Numbered from the stretch's first letter, positions 1 to 12,069 are shown. The stretch is 44,491 nt of DNA from Plantago elongata (GCA_036897095.1 JAYMSP010000662.1:1-44491), one strand, 5' to 3'. Numbers and translations are program-made. Notes: a model not told the origin generated them from the sequence alone.

Positions 1-38
<38 letters not shown>
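1..38. repeat. (ATT)n microsatellite
   Basis: About twelve uninterrupted TAT/ATT trinucleotide units at the very start of the window; the array may continue upstream. No coding potential. Confidence 0.95.
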
Positions 39-40
<2 letters not shown>

Positions 41-1030
41 AACATTGATCTATACATTTTTGTACAAATTATTTTATACATAACATTCACTATACTTGTA
101 TGTTAATATATTTTTTTAATTAGCAAGTTGTATTAATCATAATCTAGCTATTTACCGATAAATATAGATACTCACCACCATAACACAAATTACACATATA
201 ATATTTACTGGTACTTTGGATAAATACTCTATTTAATCTTATTTTGCACGCTCATAATTTTTCAATTTTTTCACCTTTTATATTTATTTTAATGTTCAAA
301 TTTTATAATTTCAATATTAACTCGTATGTAATAAAAAATTACATGTTGGTCAAACAATAATATTAGTTTGTACTCGTACCGTGTTTAGTAAAAATAAAAA
401 ATGGAAAGAGAAAAAATTAAGAAAAATGAAGAAATAACACAAAGTTAGCTTGTTAGTGTTTATAAAAAATTGAAAAATTATCAAATATTAGAAAAAATGG
501 TTTTTTTTTACATTTTCTCGAGGGATTTATTTTTTCACAAATTATTTTTTTTTCTTTTGAATCCCTTAAATTAAATTATGTAGAGCCTTAAAGTAGTTGG
601 AGTGTTGTTAGAAAGTTTCGAAAATGTCATAGTGATGGCATACATATCTTTAGAATAGAGAAGAGATTGGATAGATAGGTAGATAAGAATGAAATATTCC
701 ACCTCATATTCAAGTAAGGCGGGAAGTGGCGCCATAATGTCGATGTCTCCCAATTGTCCCAGTTTATCATCTTTCGAATATTCAGTTTATAACTTATTCT
801 AATAGTCATTGTCTATACAAATGGAATTGTTTATACAAATGTATATACTAGTATATCTTCATTGCCCAGCTTGCCGCTAGAAACATAATTTAACGAACCA
901 ACAATAATATTCAGAATCGATGTTCTGTATTTTATCATATTCAGTTGGAACCGATAGTAGAAATAATATTATAAACTTTTTTACTTTTTTAAATGCAATC
1001 AATTTATTTATATATGAACCAAGTTTAAAG
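39..1030. other. AT-rich intergenic DNA
   Basis: Very AT-rich sequence with long T and A runs (for example around 500-560). I see no exon-like frame, RNA gene or transposon boundary. Short frames near 571-809 have no recognisable protein. Confidence 0.6.
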
Positions 1031-1036
1031 TTTTAA

Positions 1037-1306
1037 GGAGCATAGTCGGATCCTTCTTCCAAACTTACGATTAGAGGTTCGGACTAGCTTACAGGAGATG
1101 AGCTAATTGAGGTGCTAATCTTTTTCCATTTTTATTTTTCATTAATATTCGTTTATGTGATTAACCCAGTCGAGCATAGTCGGATCCTTCTTAAGAGGTG
1201 GCTCTTTTTTTATTAATATATTTATGTTTACTAAGACTCGAGCATAGTCGGATCCTTCTTAAGAGGTGGCTCTTTTTTTATTAATATATTTATATTTACT
1301 AAGACT
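1037..1306. repeat. 68-bp tandem duplication plus outlying partial copy
   Basis: Two near-identical units start at 1171 and 1239 (period 68), each opening with CGAGCATAGTCGGATCCTTC and continuing through a T-run and an ATTAATATATTTAT segment. The same opening motif occurs once more at about 1040, without the rest of the unit. Looks like local duplication in a decayed repeat. Confidence 0.85.
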
Positions 1307-4300
1307 TGAACCGAGTGAACTCAAATTCCTTAAATCCTTTTAACATAAGATACAATCGTGGGTTGATGTGGTAACATTATATATATTGAGGAGATGCTTA
1401 GGGAAGCTAATGGTCAACAATATTTATGAGCACTGCTTTCGAAACTTTGAGATCTCCATACGCCAACAAAGGCAGCAAAGTGCAGAAATTTGTTTTTAAA
1501 AGAATGAAATAGAAGTTATAAAGTTTAACGGGAAGTAATATCGTGCATATTGGCTACAAGTTCAACTTTAAATTAATAAATAAAAACTGAATTTGCAATC
1601 TTTACATTACAATTTCCGCTTCACATGTTTATTTACGAAGAAAGTATGAGATTCTTTAACTTAATTCTCAGATAAAATGTTGACAAACTTACTAAAATTG
1701 TAATTTACAAATTCTTATAAGACGTTCATGATCACGTGCCCCATATCAATTATAACTTATAAACAAGTGGAATGAATAACATACACATAACCACAGGATA
1801 TAAAACATTTTGAGGAATTTTAAAATTAAATTCGTACATAACTACTCCGTCTCAAAAAGTGCATTACTACATTTCATACCACAAGAGATATGTGGTTCAA
1901 ATCATCAGAAATAACCACATTTACAAGTCCAAACGATCAAAGACCCAATCTATCAATGCCTATTACATTCACTCCTCCAAATTCCAATGTCTAATGTTTC
2001 ACGCAGTTGGGAATTTGATACAATTCTTATGGTATTTTCTTCACTTAAAACTATGAGTAGCAAGTTCGTTTATTGACCATATGAGAGATTTAAGAACCAT
2101 AGAACTACGTTCCATGAAGAAGAAAACTGAGAGCATCTTTCGGGATAATGCATGTTTTCTGTATCTGAACCCTGACTGGGTTACAGAAATTGGCAATCTC
2201 ATGACTATTTTAAGTTGAAAAAATAAATACTAGTTTATTATCATCAATCTTAGGGACCATTTATTAATCATGCAATTTTTTATAGAAAATTATTACAATA
2301 AATTAAGGCTCGAGATGCTACACGACATTATCTAACAGAGGAACAAATTTATGTTTCGTTTCTTCATTGTTGGATGTATTAATGTGTCTCTGCTCTAGGA
2401 TATAATTTTTTTGGTTATGTTTGATTTTACTAAAATCTTACTACTAATAGATAAAAGAATGTACAAATTTTTTTTAAGTATGGAATTAGGTATAATCACA
2501 TTTAAATCAGTATTCTGTTACGATTTAATAATAAATTTTGCACAAATCAATCAACCAAACTACGCAACCAATCAATCGAGCAAAGCACAAGATACAAACA
2601 CATAAACAATTACGTGGTTCAGCTCAATATGAGCCTACGGTAAAACAAGCAATTGTTTATTCACCACGATTATTTTCGATTACAAGCAATCAGATCACAT
2701 ATCAAACGATTAAATCAACTAGCTATGCTTCCTACCGGGAGGATTTACAGAAGACAATAGACTACAATCAATGGAAGTTTCGGTGTGTAACTACTCTTAT
2801 GCAACAGTACAACAAAATGAAAGAAGAAAGATTGAGAAACGGAATTGAGTAAATGTCAATTTGGCAATGTGAACGAAGAAGAAAAGTGTTGCTATGTTTC
2901 TTCGATTTTCTGCCTTTATAACAAACTTAAATTGTCAAAATGATCAGAGTCATTGATCAACTTTTGATCCTAGTCATCCAATATCGAAACACACTTCTTC
3001 CAGTTTAATACCAACGTGATTTGAGCTATAATACCAACACATTTGATACTTCGATTCTTAACCAAGTGTTTTGATCCTATAGCGAAGTAAGTTGATCTAA
3101 TAATCTCGTGTTAAATGTTCGATACGACTTGAAAAGTTCACAAACCCGACCTATACTAGTTTCTTTATGGAGTTGCACATTTTCTTGGTCTTGGTGATGC
3201 AGACGGTGAAGATAAATCTATTTGATTTAGACTTTTACGGGTTACATTTTGGTATAGAGGCTTGTTTTGGTAGATGATCTATCACTTGTATTCCGGTGAC
3301 CTTGTTAGAGTTGGTTTAGAGATTTAGTCTTAGCATGGTGACAATGGTTCGGAAGTTTCTCTCCTTTTACATTGTAATGTTACGATATGAGCATACCTTA
3401 TTCTTGCGTTTATATTAATAACATTTAATTGTTTAAAAAAGGACTTGCCCCCAGATACATATAAATCACTATTTATTGGTCGTACTTGCCTTTTTAGAAG
3501 CATGTGGATATTAAAGCTAAAAACGAAAGGAGCAAGAATCCAAACAGGCTTTGTTTAATTTAAAAAGATGCACATAGGAAAGATGCAAAAGTTCTTGCCA
3601 ATTCTTTAACAAATTGTATAAAGAATTGCATTAACAGACATTGTGGATCAAGCATGCACCAAAGAGGCAAAAGGTATTCAAGATTTTTTCACCACCACTA
3701 CAATAGCATGTGCTTGCAAGTTGCATATCACACAACCTTCTCACATTGTTCAACTTGGAGATGAAAAGCCAAATGGGACTTTTACATGACCAGACATTTA
3801 GAACCACGTTCTTGGTGTGAGTTGGTAATCACTCTTGTTATTTGTAAATCATAAACAACTTGTGTTTTCTAAATGCAAGCCTCATATTCTATGTGATGTT
3901 GAATGTAAAAATGTTACAGGGCGACTGGTCATATGCTCATATGTTACTCATTCTCAAAGGTAATTACACATTAGGTTGAAGCGCAACATGCTCATCTAAT
4001 GACATAGTGGTCAAAGATGAAATTTCAGGTGACTTACCGACTTACCCATTGTCTTCGGTCTAACATTAAAGAGTCAAGATTTGTGGTTTGAACCATTTTA
4101 GATTGTATGAATGAAGAGAAGTGGGGTGGGTTGTGGGGGTAGGGACTAACTGACTAAGGGATAGTCACGTCTTTACTAACGAATCCAAATGAACAATTGT
4201 GCAAGTTAATGTATGATTTCGACTAGATTGTAACAACTCCAACTCCAACTCCGTATCAAGAATTAAGATAACTATGCCATTAGGTCAAAACTAACTTAAG

Positions 4301-5200
4301 GTGTCAAGTTGCTTCACGCAACTTTACCTTGGTCGTGTGGACAAAACTATGTCATCATGATTATGGAGAAAACATGGATGATAAAGCAACTTGCTTGTTA
4401 GAATCTCCCAATTTGCATTTATGACAAACCAATTGTGACAAGGTGAGTTTCTTCAGATAGAAATATCAAAAAAGGTGCATAAAAGAACGAATCATAATGA
4501 GTTCTATGTGGAAGTTTTGAGTTCATAACAAAAAAGTAGCATATACATACTGCTCATTTGGTTGAATATATTGCACATTTGTTTGGTTATTTTCCTCAAA
4601 CATTGAAATATTTCAAAGATTCTACTTTTACATTGCTTTGCCAAAACTACACAAACAAAACCCAACTTCTTTATATCTTTTGCTAGCATAATAAGTTAAA
4701 AGAAAATTCCACTTTCTTGCGATACTATTTAGCATTTTTAGTCGGATCTAGACTTATAAGGACTAGTAAAGATTGAGTTGTGCTTCATCTTGCACACTTT
4801 AAAAGCCATGTTGCCATCAACATTGCTTGTGGACTAACATGACGAATTGACATGAATAAACTCATATAATATCCGATATTTCATATCAACAAGGCACAGT
4901 ACTCGTTTTATAAATTTAAACAAATTTATTCTTATGCATCACAAATTCACAATTACAAACTTCTTCAAGCTTGAAATTAAGCAATTTAAGCACTAACATT
5001 GAGATAAGAAGTACTAGCAAATGATTCAGCAAGACATAATAATGGTTTTGGTGCAATTATTGCAGTAGATAGACATAATAATATATGCAACCAAAAAACA
5101 GTACAGTAGTAATGGACAGAACAAGGTTTAAAACCCCACAAGAGAAGACATGCATGATACTCTACTTATCAATATATTAAGTGGAGTTGCAGATAAAGTA
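1307..5200. other. Intergenic DNA, no gene supported
   Basis: Nearly 4 kb with no frame I can assign. The longest frame (2538-2852, 104 codons) is Gln/Asn/Lys-rich, lacks a recognisable domain, and overlaps a segment (about 2605-2640, motif ACGTGGTTCAGC) that reads like a dispersed plant repeat. 5200-5605 is probably the 3' untranslated and downstream region of the minus-strand MORN gene. Confidence 0.5.
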
Positions 5201-5605
5201 AGATCCTTACTGAAAAATGATTTTCCATTGATGCATAACTGGATATATGTACAGATTACAGTAAGGTTATCCAAGCCTCATAATACTCTCAACCGCCGGT
5301 GAGCTTTCAGCTTTACTGGGGTGCTTTACGTTGATTCATTTCCTGAGGACAATTGAGTAAATTTACATTTATAGCAATCCTTTGCGAAGAATTGAAGGTG
5401 AGACGAGCAAGTCTAACGCTTGGGGTGGTCAGGCACTCAGGCTCAGATTGTGAGACAACCCCTCTCAATGCTGTGGCTTGCAAGTTGCAATCAGATTCCA
5501 GCTGATTCATTTTGCTAGAGTGACCGAGTCACTTACACTAGGTTGAACCACATCTGGACAAGAAATGTCTGCACCTGAAGGAATGTACTGAATCTGTATA
5601 CGAAA

Positions 5606-7831
5606 TTAACTATTAGTGTCGCAGAATTTTCCATCAATCCGATTCTGAACTGCTTTGACAGCAGCTACTCTCGCAGCTGTGGCAGCCCTGTTTGCAGCCA
5701 TCACGGCCTTGTTAACATGTTCGTCCACCGGACGAAGGTGAATTGCATTTTCTGACATTTTTCTAGCAGCCTATAGAACAATAAAGTTAATTGCCAAGTG
5801 TTAGAATCAAGTAAAAGTATGCAAAAGTAGCTTATGAGCAAATTTGGTAGGTTTCTCAATTCTAAGATTACCATAATCAGCATTTGCATTTTGTCATTAA
5901 TGAATGCAAAATTCAAAACCAGCTTTAAATAATCTACCATAGATAAATTGAAGAGTTATCCATATTGATGGGCAATATTAAAGTTGTTACCTGAACTGCT
6001 CGAACAACTGAATCGGCAAGTGGAGGAAGAGAGGTCTTGAGGTTACCATCATCCCATTCGCCACACCTGGTCATGCCATTTCTGAAAGTATACATGCCAT
6101 AACCTTGCTTACGCCCTTCATGCCACGCACCTTCATATCTGTGACCATTTGCAAAGTGGTACACACCAAAACCATGAATTTTATCCCCAAAATATTCTCC
6201 AGCATATCTATCTCCATTCCTGAAACATAATTACACATTCATGAGCTTTCAATGATTTTTACGGCAAAAATAGAAATAGCTTCAGGCACTGAAAGTTTTA
6301 CAGCAAACTTATTGTACGGCAAGAATCTAAGCCCGTAAATCATCCATCCAAAATCATAAACTCAAACCAAAAGTTTTGTTACAAGTTATCTACTTGAGGA
6401 CCACAATAGAATTCAACAAACTTAGTTGAATCAGAATAAATCAAAGTCTATGCAGCTAATTTCATTGCAACATCCAATTAATTCAATACTCAACACTGAG
6501 AAAAAACAACTAAACATCTAGAAGCACAAGAAAGAAAAACGCAATCCAATCTTGTGTTAACCAAAATCATTTGAAACTTTGAACTTGTGTATTCATTTTC
6601 AACAAAACTCCATAAATGAGATTCACTTCCAAACAATGATAAGCACATAATTCAGGAAAACATAATCTATGTAAAACTACAAACTAACTCCTCCAAAACT
6701 CAATCCAACCATTTCATTTTTTTCTTGATTTTGCAATACTAACAATGATAAACTCTGATCTACCATATATAACACACCACATTCATCACACAGACACATT
6801 CATATATGATACTGTTTTTGCAGTTTGCACTGTTCTATTGATTTTGGAAAACATAAACCACTAACAATCACAAACTATGTTCCACATCAATCACACACAA
6901 ACAAACATTAAAAACAAAACATCAAATCAACATTCACAGACAAGTCACCGATGTAATAATTCAAAAACTACACACTAAAGAAGCAACATAAAAGGTGAAA
7001 GATGTGTGACCTGAAATGGTAACAACCAAGACCATGTTTAACACCACACTTAAACTCCCCAACAAAACAACTCCCATCACCACAGCTCTGCACCCCAACA
7101 CCATGACTCTGCCCATTACACCACTCACCAGCATAGCTATCCCCTGTATAAAACTTATAAACACCATAACCATGCCTCAGCCCTTGCCTATACTGCCCTC
7201 TATACCTACTCCCTCTACTCCAGCTCTCAATCCCATACCCATCATACTTCCCATCAATCCAATCCCCTTCATACCTCCCATTCACAAAGTAGTTATACAC
7301 CCCACTCCCATTACTCCTCCCTTTATGAAACTCCCCCTCGTAAAAATCGCCATTACTGTAAAACTCCACCCCCTCCCTTATAATCTTCCTCTTCCCTTCC
7401 GATTTCTCCACCTTCTCCACCTCACCAATAAACCACTGAACCGGCTGGCTCTTCCTCCTCCCAAAGAACCGATTTTTACACAAACTCTCCACCAAATCCC
7501 TGTTCCTAGACACGAAAAACAACACCACCGCAACTAAAACCAACGCTAGCAGCAGATTCTCCGAAGTGGGTATCTCATCCCAGTTGAAAAACTCGAACAG
7601 AGTGTACGCTGACAGAACCAGCACAGCTATAACCGGTTTAAACGAACCGGACCTCGATTTCAATTTCAAATTCAACCCGGTAGCACTCGCCACCGGTTTT
7701 CCATGAGGCTTCTGCTCCTCAATGTCGTCCATCTCGCTAACGGAGGACAAGCTCTGAATCGACGATCTGATGGTCGGAGACGACCGGAGAAGAGACGAGT
7801 TCGTCCTCGTGAGCTTCTTCTGACCTTCCAT
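5606..7831 (-). CDS. MORN-repeat membrane-associated protein
   Basis: Three coding exons on the minus strand: 7831-7011, 6219-5991 and 5770-5606, joined by GT-AG introns with phase preserved, giving 404 aa. The N-terminus has a basic Ser-rich segment (LTRTNSSLLRSSPTIRSS). Two hydrophobic segments follow, about residues 65-82 and 92-107. Then come seven to eight MORN repeats of about 23 residues (YEGEF.KG...G.G.Y), from about 164 to 340. The C-terminus is Ala-rich and helical (ANRAATAARVAAVKAVQ). This architecture matches plant MORN proteins of the Arabidopsis AT1G77660/AT1G21920/AT4G17080 type. Those are often mislabelled SET7/9 methyltransferases, but no SET domain is present. MORN repeats in this family are usually linked to membrane-lipid binding or scaffolding; the biochemical role here is unknown. 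The start is the first in-frame ATG; the frame is open upstream only through a TTG. The splice between exons 1 and 2 falls inside a MORN repeat and restores it exactly, which supports the model. Confidence 0.9.
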
Positions 7832-7845
7832 TTCCAATTTCACCC

Positions 7846-7892
7846 TCAACAAATCCACCCATTGTGCCCCATTACTGAAAAACTGCAAGCAT
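7846..7892 (-). promoter_or_regulatory. Short upstream ORFs in the MORN gene leader
   Basis: On the minus strand, ATG at 7892 opens a 6-codon frame (MLAVFQ, stop). ATG at 7872 opens an 8-codon frame (MGHNGWIC, stop). A third upstream ATG near 7860 is in a frame that overlaps the main start. All lie downstream of the TATA-like box at 8011-8020, so they are probably in the mRNA leader. Confidence 0.5.
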
Positions 7893-8010
7893 TGAGCAAG
7901 TGTGTGTAGAGAGAGAAGGCTTGTTTTCTTAAATTTCTTGTTTTTCTTTAGAGAGAGAAAGGAGTAGTTTTAGAAATTGTAGAGTTGGACCGTGTTACTT
8001 GGTGGAGAAG

Positions 8011-8020
8011 AATATTTATA
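8011..8020 (-). promoter_or_regulatory. TATA-like box of the MORN gene
   Basis: The minus strand reads TATAAATATT about 180 nt upstream of the chosen ATG. It is followed by CT-rich leader sequence with CTCTCTCT tracts, as is usual in plant 5' UTRs. The transcription start would be near 7980. Confidence 0.5.
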
Positions 8021-8040
8021 TGTACAGAAAAAGCAGCATG

Positions 8041-8068
8041 TGGGGCCCACTGGTATTAAATCTGGGCC
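8041..8068. promoter_or_regulatory. GGGCCCA / site II-like motifs upstream of the MORN gene
   Basis: TGGGGCCCAC at 8041-8050 and TGGGCC at 8063-8068 resemble site II (TGGGCY) elements bound by TCP factors. These are common in promoters of constitutively expressed plant genes. They lie just upstream of the TATA-like box. Confidence 0.45.
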
Positions 8069-8732
8069 GTTGATTTGAAATCTACGGTGGAGAGAGTGGA
8101 ATGAGTTTAAGCCGTTGGATGGAGATTGTGTGATAATGATAGGGAATGTGTGTGCGTTGGATCTGGATTCGGCTATTTTGGAGTTTTGTATGGGGTTTAA
8201 ACCGGCACGTGGTTGTGGCACGTGACTTGGTGTATTGTTTTTTTGAATTTTTGGAAATGGGTTAATGAGTTAAAATCTGTGGGAGAAGGAAACGAGGGGG
8301 GTGTGCTTTGTTGGTTTTTGGAAGTTTCGGAATGGCCCCTGATGTTTGTTTTTTTTTCGGTTTGTTACGGAAAGGTTCTGGTGTGGTTGGTACGGAATTC
8401 ACCTAATGTATTTAATTATCGCATCGAATCGTCGGTATAATATTTAAGATTTTTGATTTATTGACGTCGGATGGATGAGATTGTAAATCGAATGTGCAAT
8501 TCACACCTGGTGATATGGTGGTCGAGCTACCTTTGGTGACGTAGGTCAAAACTTGAATGGGCTTGAGAGGATGAGACTGAATAGATGATTTACTAACCAT
8601 TCGTTTTAGGAATTTAATTCCGAGTCCCTTTTTCACCAAGAATTTTTAGAGTAATATTTATTGTGAAAGGTCATATATGAAAATATTAGAAACTTGTTAT
8701 TGATATGGAGTAGGTTATGTGAATCAAATGGT
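8069..8732. other. Upstream region of the MORN gene, no gene
   Basis: Moderately GC-richer than the rest of the intergenic DNA, with short frames on both strands but no domain or splice-compatible exon. Probably distal promoter and spacer. Confidence 0.5.
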
Positions 8733-8841
8733 CTGATTGGCATAAAATTTGAATTGACAAAAGTCAATTCAAATTGCCCATTTTATATACAAAACGGACA
8801 ATTTAAATTGGCTTTTGCCAATTCAAATTGCATCCAAACAG
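8733..8841. mobile_element. Small double-hairpin MITE-like element
   Basis: Two hairpins sit back to back. 8746-8758 pairs perfectly with 8763-8775 (13 bp, AAAA loop). 8799-8812 pairs with 8817-8830 (14 bp, one mismatch, TTTT loop). The outer ends are imperfect inverted repeats (CTGATTGGCAT against ATCCAAACAG). No clear target-site duplication, so boundaries are approximate and the family is not assigned. Confidence 0.6.
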
Positions 8842-9071
8842 TCACAAATATGTTTTCGAAACAATATATTCAAACACATTGGTTATAAACGAGATATATG
8901 CTCTATTTATCATTAACTTATCAACTCAATTTCACGATAAGCATGTCACGTAAACATCCTCGAAACATATTTATAAAAAAATATAATTTTATTAAAATAC
9001 TGAACTTCAAGGAACTTTATCGATCAAGCCAAGTTGAGCTCCACTCGTTAAATAAACGAGAACTCGAGCTC

Positions 9072-9104
9072 GAGCCTTAACGAGTCGAACCCTCGTTAAG
9101 GCTC
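9072..9104. repeat. Perfect 13-bp inverted repeat
   Basis: GAGCCTTAACGAG at 9072-9084 pairs exactly with 9092-9104 across a 7-nt loop. It is embedded in a GC-richer stretch of CTCG/GAGC motifs (9045-9115) typical of dispersed plant repeats. A decayed transposon end is more likely than a terminator. Confidence 0.7.
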
Positions 9105-9827
9105 ACCTCGCATAACAACTTTAGATATATGAACATGGTCTAAGAAGCAAAAGTTTTTGAGGCAAATTGTAGAAATTGGAAACCTTAGGGTGAAATGGTG
9201 AAAATATCAAACTCTTTGAGTAAATTTCCCGATAGGACAGATTATAACATTAAAATGAATTAAGTGTTATTTATGCCGGCCGCCAGCACGAATAATTTAA
9301 TTGCGGGAATTCATTTATGAATTTTCCAAGATAATACTACTACTTCTCTTCATTTAAGCTAATTATAAGCTAAGTATACTTATAGTGGATTAAGTTTAAA
9401 AACGAGTATCGATGCTAACAATGGAAATAGAATTATTGAACAAATTGAACAAGAAATTTAAAACTTTGTGCATTAAGTATATATGAAACCATACCAACGC
9501 GTTTGTCCATAAATTCGAGAATATCATCACCCACATCACTGTTTTTATACCAACTTTGTCTCTATTTCAAAAATGGAGTTTTGGTTAAGTTTTAGCTAGA
9601 ACGTTCATGTATCTAATCTAACATGATGTTTCGGTCAACAAAAATATTCATTTTCAATTTGAGTTATTCTCCCAATCCATTTTTAAAAAATGCTTGGACA
9701 AGATATTTAACCTCAATATGCTAAGAGCATTAGTGGTAGGGATCTTATATACTTATTTTTAAATAAGCTAATTATATTACAACGTACGAACTATCCCTTA
9801 TAGCTCATTGTATTGATTTAATCAGAA

Positions 9828-9945
9828 CCACTTTATAACTCCATGTGTCAACCACCTTATAACTCTAACGTTATCAGAGTTCGAACTCTGCACCTCCTGC
9901 ATACAACCCGAACTTCTTGTCACCAGACCACCTATAACTCCTACG
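9828..9945 (-). mobile_element. tRNA-derived SINE-like relic
   Basis: Read on the minus strand, a pol III A-box-like stretch (GGTCTGGTGACAAG, about 9916-9929) precedes a B-box-like palindrome (GAGTTCGAACTC, 9877-9888). This is the usual head of plant tRNA-derived SINEs. The motif ACCACNTTATAACTC recurs three times in or next to it (about 9829, 9851, 9927). No full tRNA fold and no clear poly(A) end, so it is probably truncated. Confidence 0.5.
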
Positions 9946-10041
9946 GATCCTATATATTTGCTCTTAAATGAGCTCCTATGCTATTTTTAGGGACACATTA
10001 CTTTTCTTCATAATTGTAGGAGACCTATCTTTAATAAAAGC

Positions 10042-10277
10042 TATTTCCTCTGTTCCATTTAAAATGAAACATATCTAAAATACAAGGGTTTTAAGAATAA
10101 AATGTAGTATGTGGTTAATAATGAGTTTGAGATCGAAAAATATATATGTTGGCCCAATAATGTGTGGTTGAAAATGAGTTGTATTGTAGAGTTATTTCCA
10201 TAAACTGAAAATTATTTCACTTTGATAAGACGTTCAAAACAGAAAATTATTTCAATTATAGCAGGACGAAGGGAGTA
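10042..10277. mobile_element. Stowaway-like (Tc1/mariner) MITE
   Basis: The left end reads TA then TTTCCTCTGTTCC; the right end reads GGACGAAGGGAG then TA. These are degenerate versions of the CTCCCTCCGTCCC terminal inverted repeat of Stowaway elements with TA target sites. Length about 235 bp, AT-rich, no coding capacity. Confidence 0.6.
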
Positions 10278-11465
10278 TATAAAAAGTTTGTTAGGCCCAT
10301 TAATTTAAGAGTGATCATAGTACTTTTAGATCATCGGAGAATGTAACAATTTTATTATTTTATCTATTTTTTATTTTAGATTTGAAAATAATTAAATGAG
10401 ACTCTTGTGGTAATCTAAGTCCTAAATGTGCATGTTCACCTCAAACATGAGAAAATAGCTAGCACATTTTAATTTACTCGAAGTCCAGAGTTTATGTTCA
10501 AGATAAACATTTCGCTGCATTGCAATAAAAACAAAACATTCTAACTAGAGTATATATTCTATTTCGGTAGAAATACTTATATTCTTAAAAAAAATTATTT
10601 ATATTATAAATTAAAATAATTGTATTCTCAACATTAGAATTTTATTATATTATTATAAAATTTATTTCATTAACAATATATACGATATAATTAATAATTT
10701 TGGTAGTTTCAGTAGTAATATACACCGTCTTTTGGCAGAAATCACTACTCATAAGATTTTGTATATAATTAACCCCATAATATATACACACGCACCAAAG
10801 CAACTTGTTAAATGTTTTCATTTTAATACCTCACACAATGAAATTTTATCCCCTAGTTGATGTTTAATAATCGGGGTCTGTCCTAAGTAATGCAAAATAT
10901 TATGCATAACTAAGGTATTAAAATTTAAAATTAAAATTATCACAAATTTCTAATAATATATTTTAAATAACTCTTGAAATCTTATAATTTTAAGAATGAC
11001 AAATTCAGTATTCATAAAATCAGGATATATATGATTTGAACATGTACGAAGAGTACTTCAGTACAATAGCCACGAGAATCCCATTTTATCTATGCAAAGT
11101 GCAAACCATAGAGTCGTAACTTCTAGATTATAGTGTTTGAAGTTACTTGATTGACTCGTTGATCATTTTTGTTTCCCATCTAAAATAATTAGTATTTAAT
11201 ATTTTTTGTGTTTTAATGTTTTTATATAATTCAATTAATTTCTATGTAAATATTTATAAACACTGAAAATGATCATTTTAAATTAATTGAATATAACAAT
11301 TTCAAAACCTTTATATATATTTAATATTGAGCATTATAGACTCGCTTAAACAATTCATATTTACTTAAGATAGAATTTGGTTTCGAGACAATGCAAAATA
11401 AATTCTTTTTTAATTATCTCATAAGAAAAAAATTCTTCATTTTTCATTTAACGTGTAATTTTTGT
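10278..11465. other. AT-rich intergenic DNA
   Basis: No exon-like frame, RNA gene or transposon boundary that I can support. Confidence 0.6.
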
Positions 11466-12069
11466 ATTTTAAGCTAAGAAGCACGGGGACGGGGACGATC
11501 CACCGGAACGTCAAAATCCAAAAAAGAAAAGGGACGGGTACGTGTTCGGGGACGTTTAATTTTTTATATTTAATTTATATTTGATATGTATACTTACTTT
11601 ATCCTTATATAATAAGTATTTTAAATTTCAAACTATCAATTTAAACAACAATTTTGATAAACAAATTATAGAAGCTAATAAATTAATAAAAACCATACAT
11701 AACAAACAAACATACAAAATCCCTTTCCCTTGCCTTTGCTCAATTGCTCAGCCCTTTCTCTCTACTTAACTCATCACTCCATGGCTCCACCACTTCACCA
11801 CCACCTGTCATGCAAAAATTAAAGCTTTGAACGGGGTTCTCTCAATTTCTTCTCTCGTGTCTGAAATATTTCGGATTTAAGATTCTTCTCTTGTTATTTT
11901 TTTAGTTTTTTTTTTCCGGCGATTCGAACCAATTCGTGCTTGATTTGGGAGAACTGTGGGCAGAACGTCTCCAGAGACGCACCAGGCGACTGGGACGTCC
12001 CCGCATCCCAGAAACGTTCCCACACGGGGACTAGGGCTGTTTAGACGTTTGTGCTTCTTAGATTTTAAG
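11466..12069. mobile_element. Non-autonomous hAT-like DNA transposon with 8-bp target duplication
   Basis: A 588-bp element (11474-12061) is bounded by exact 11-bp terminal inverted repeats, CTAAGAAGCAC and its reverse complement. It is flanked on both sides by the direct repeat ATTTTAAG (11466-11473 and 12062-12069). Both ends are GC-rich with GGGGACG motifs; the interior is AT-rich and then pyrimidine-rich. An 8-bp duplication is characteristic of hAT elements, although the terminal bases do not fit the usual hAT consensus well. No transposase frame. The exact duplication implies a fairly recent insertion. Confidence 0.8.

Noticed and set aside
2538-2852. 104-codon frame
   Set aside because: No domain, Gln/Asn/Lys-rich, and lies in repeat-like sequence.
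7016-7537. Long plus-strand frame rich in Pro/Thr/Ile
   Set aside because: Antisense shadow of the MORN gene first exon; the composition follows from the Gly/Tyr-rich repeats on the other strand.
7832-7888. N-terminal extension of the MORN protein
   Set aside because: The frame upstream of the ATG at 7831 opens only with TTG; no in-frame ATG.
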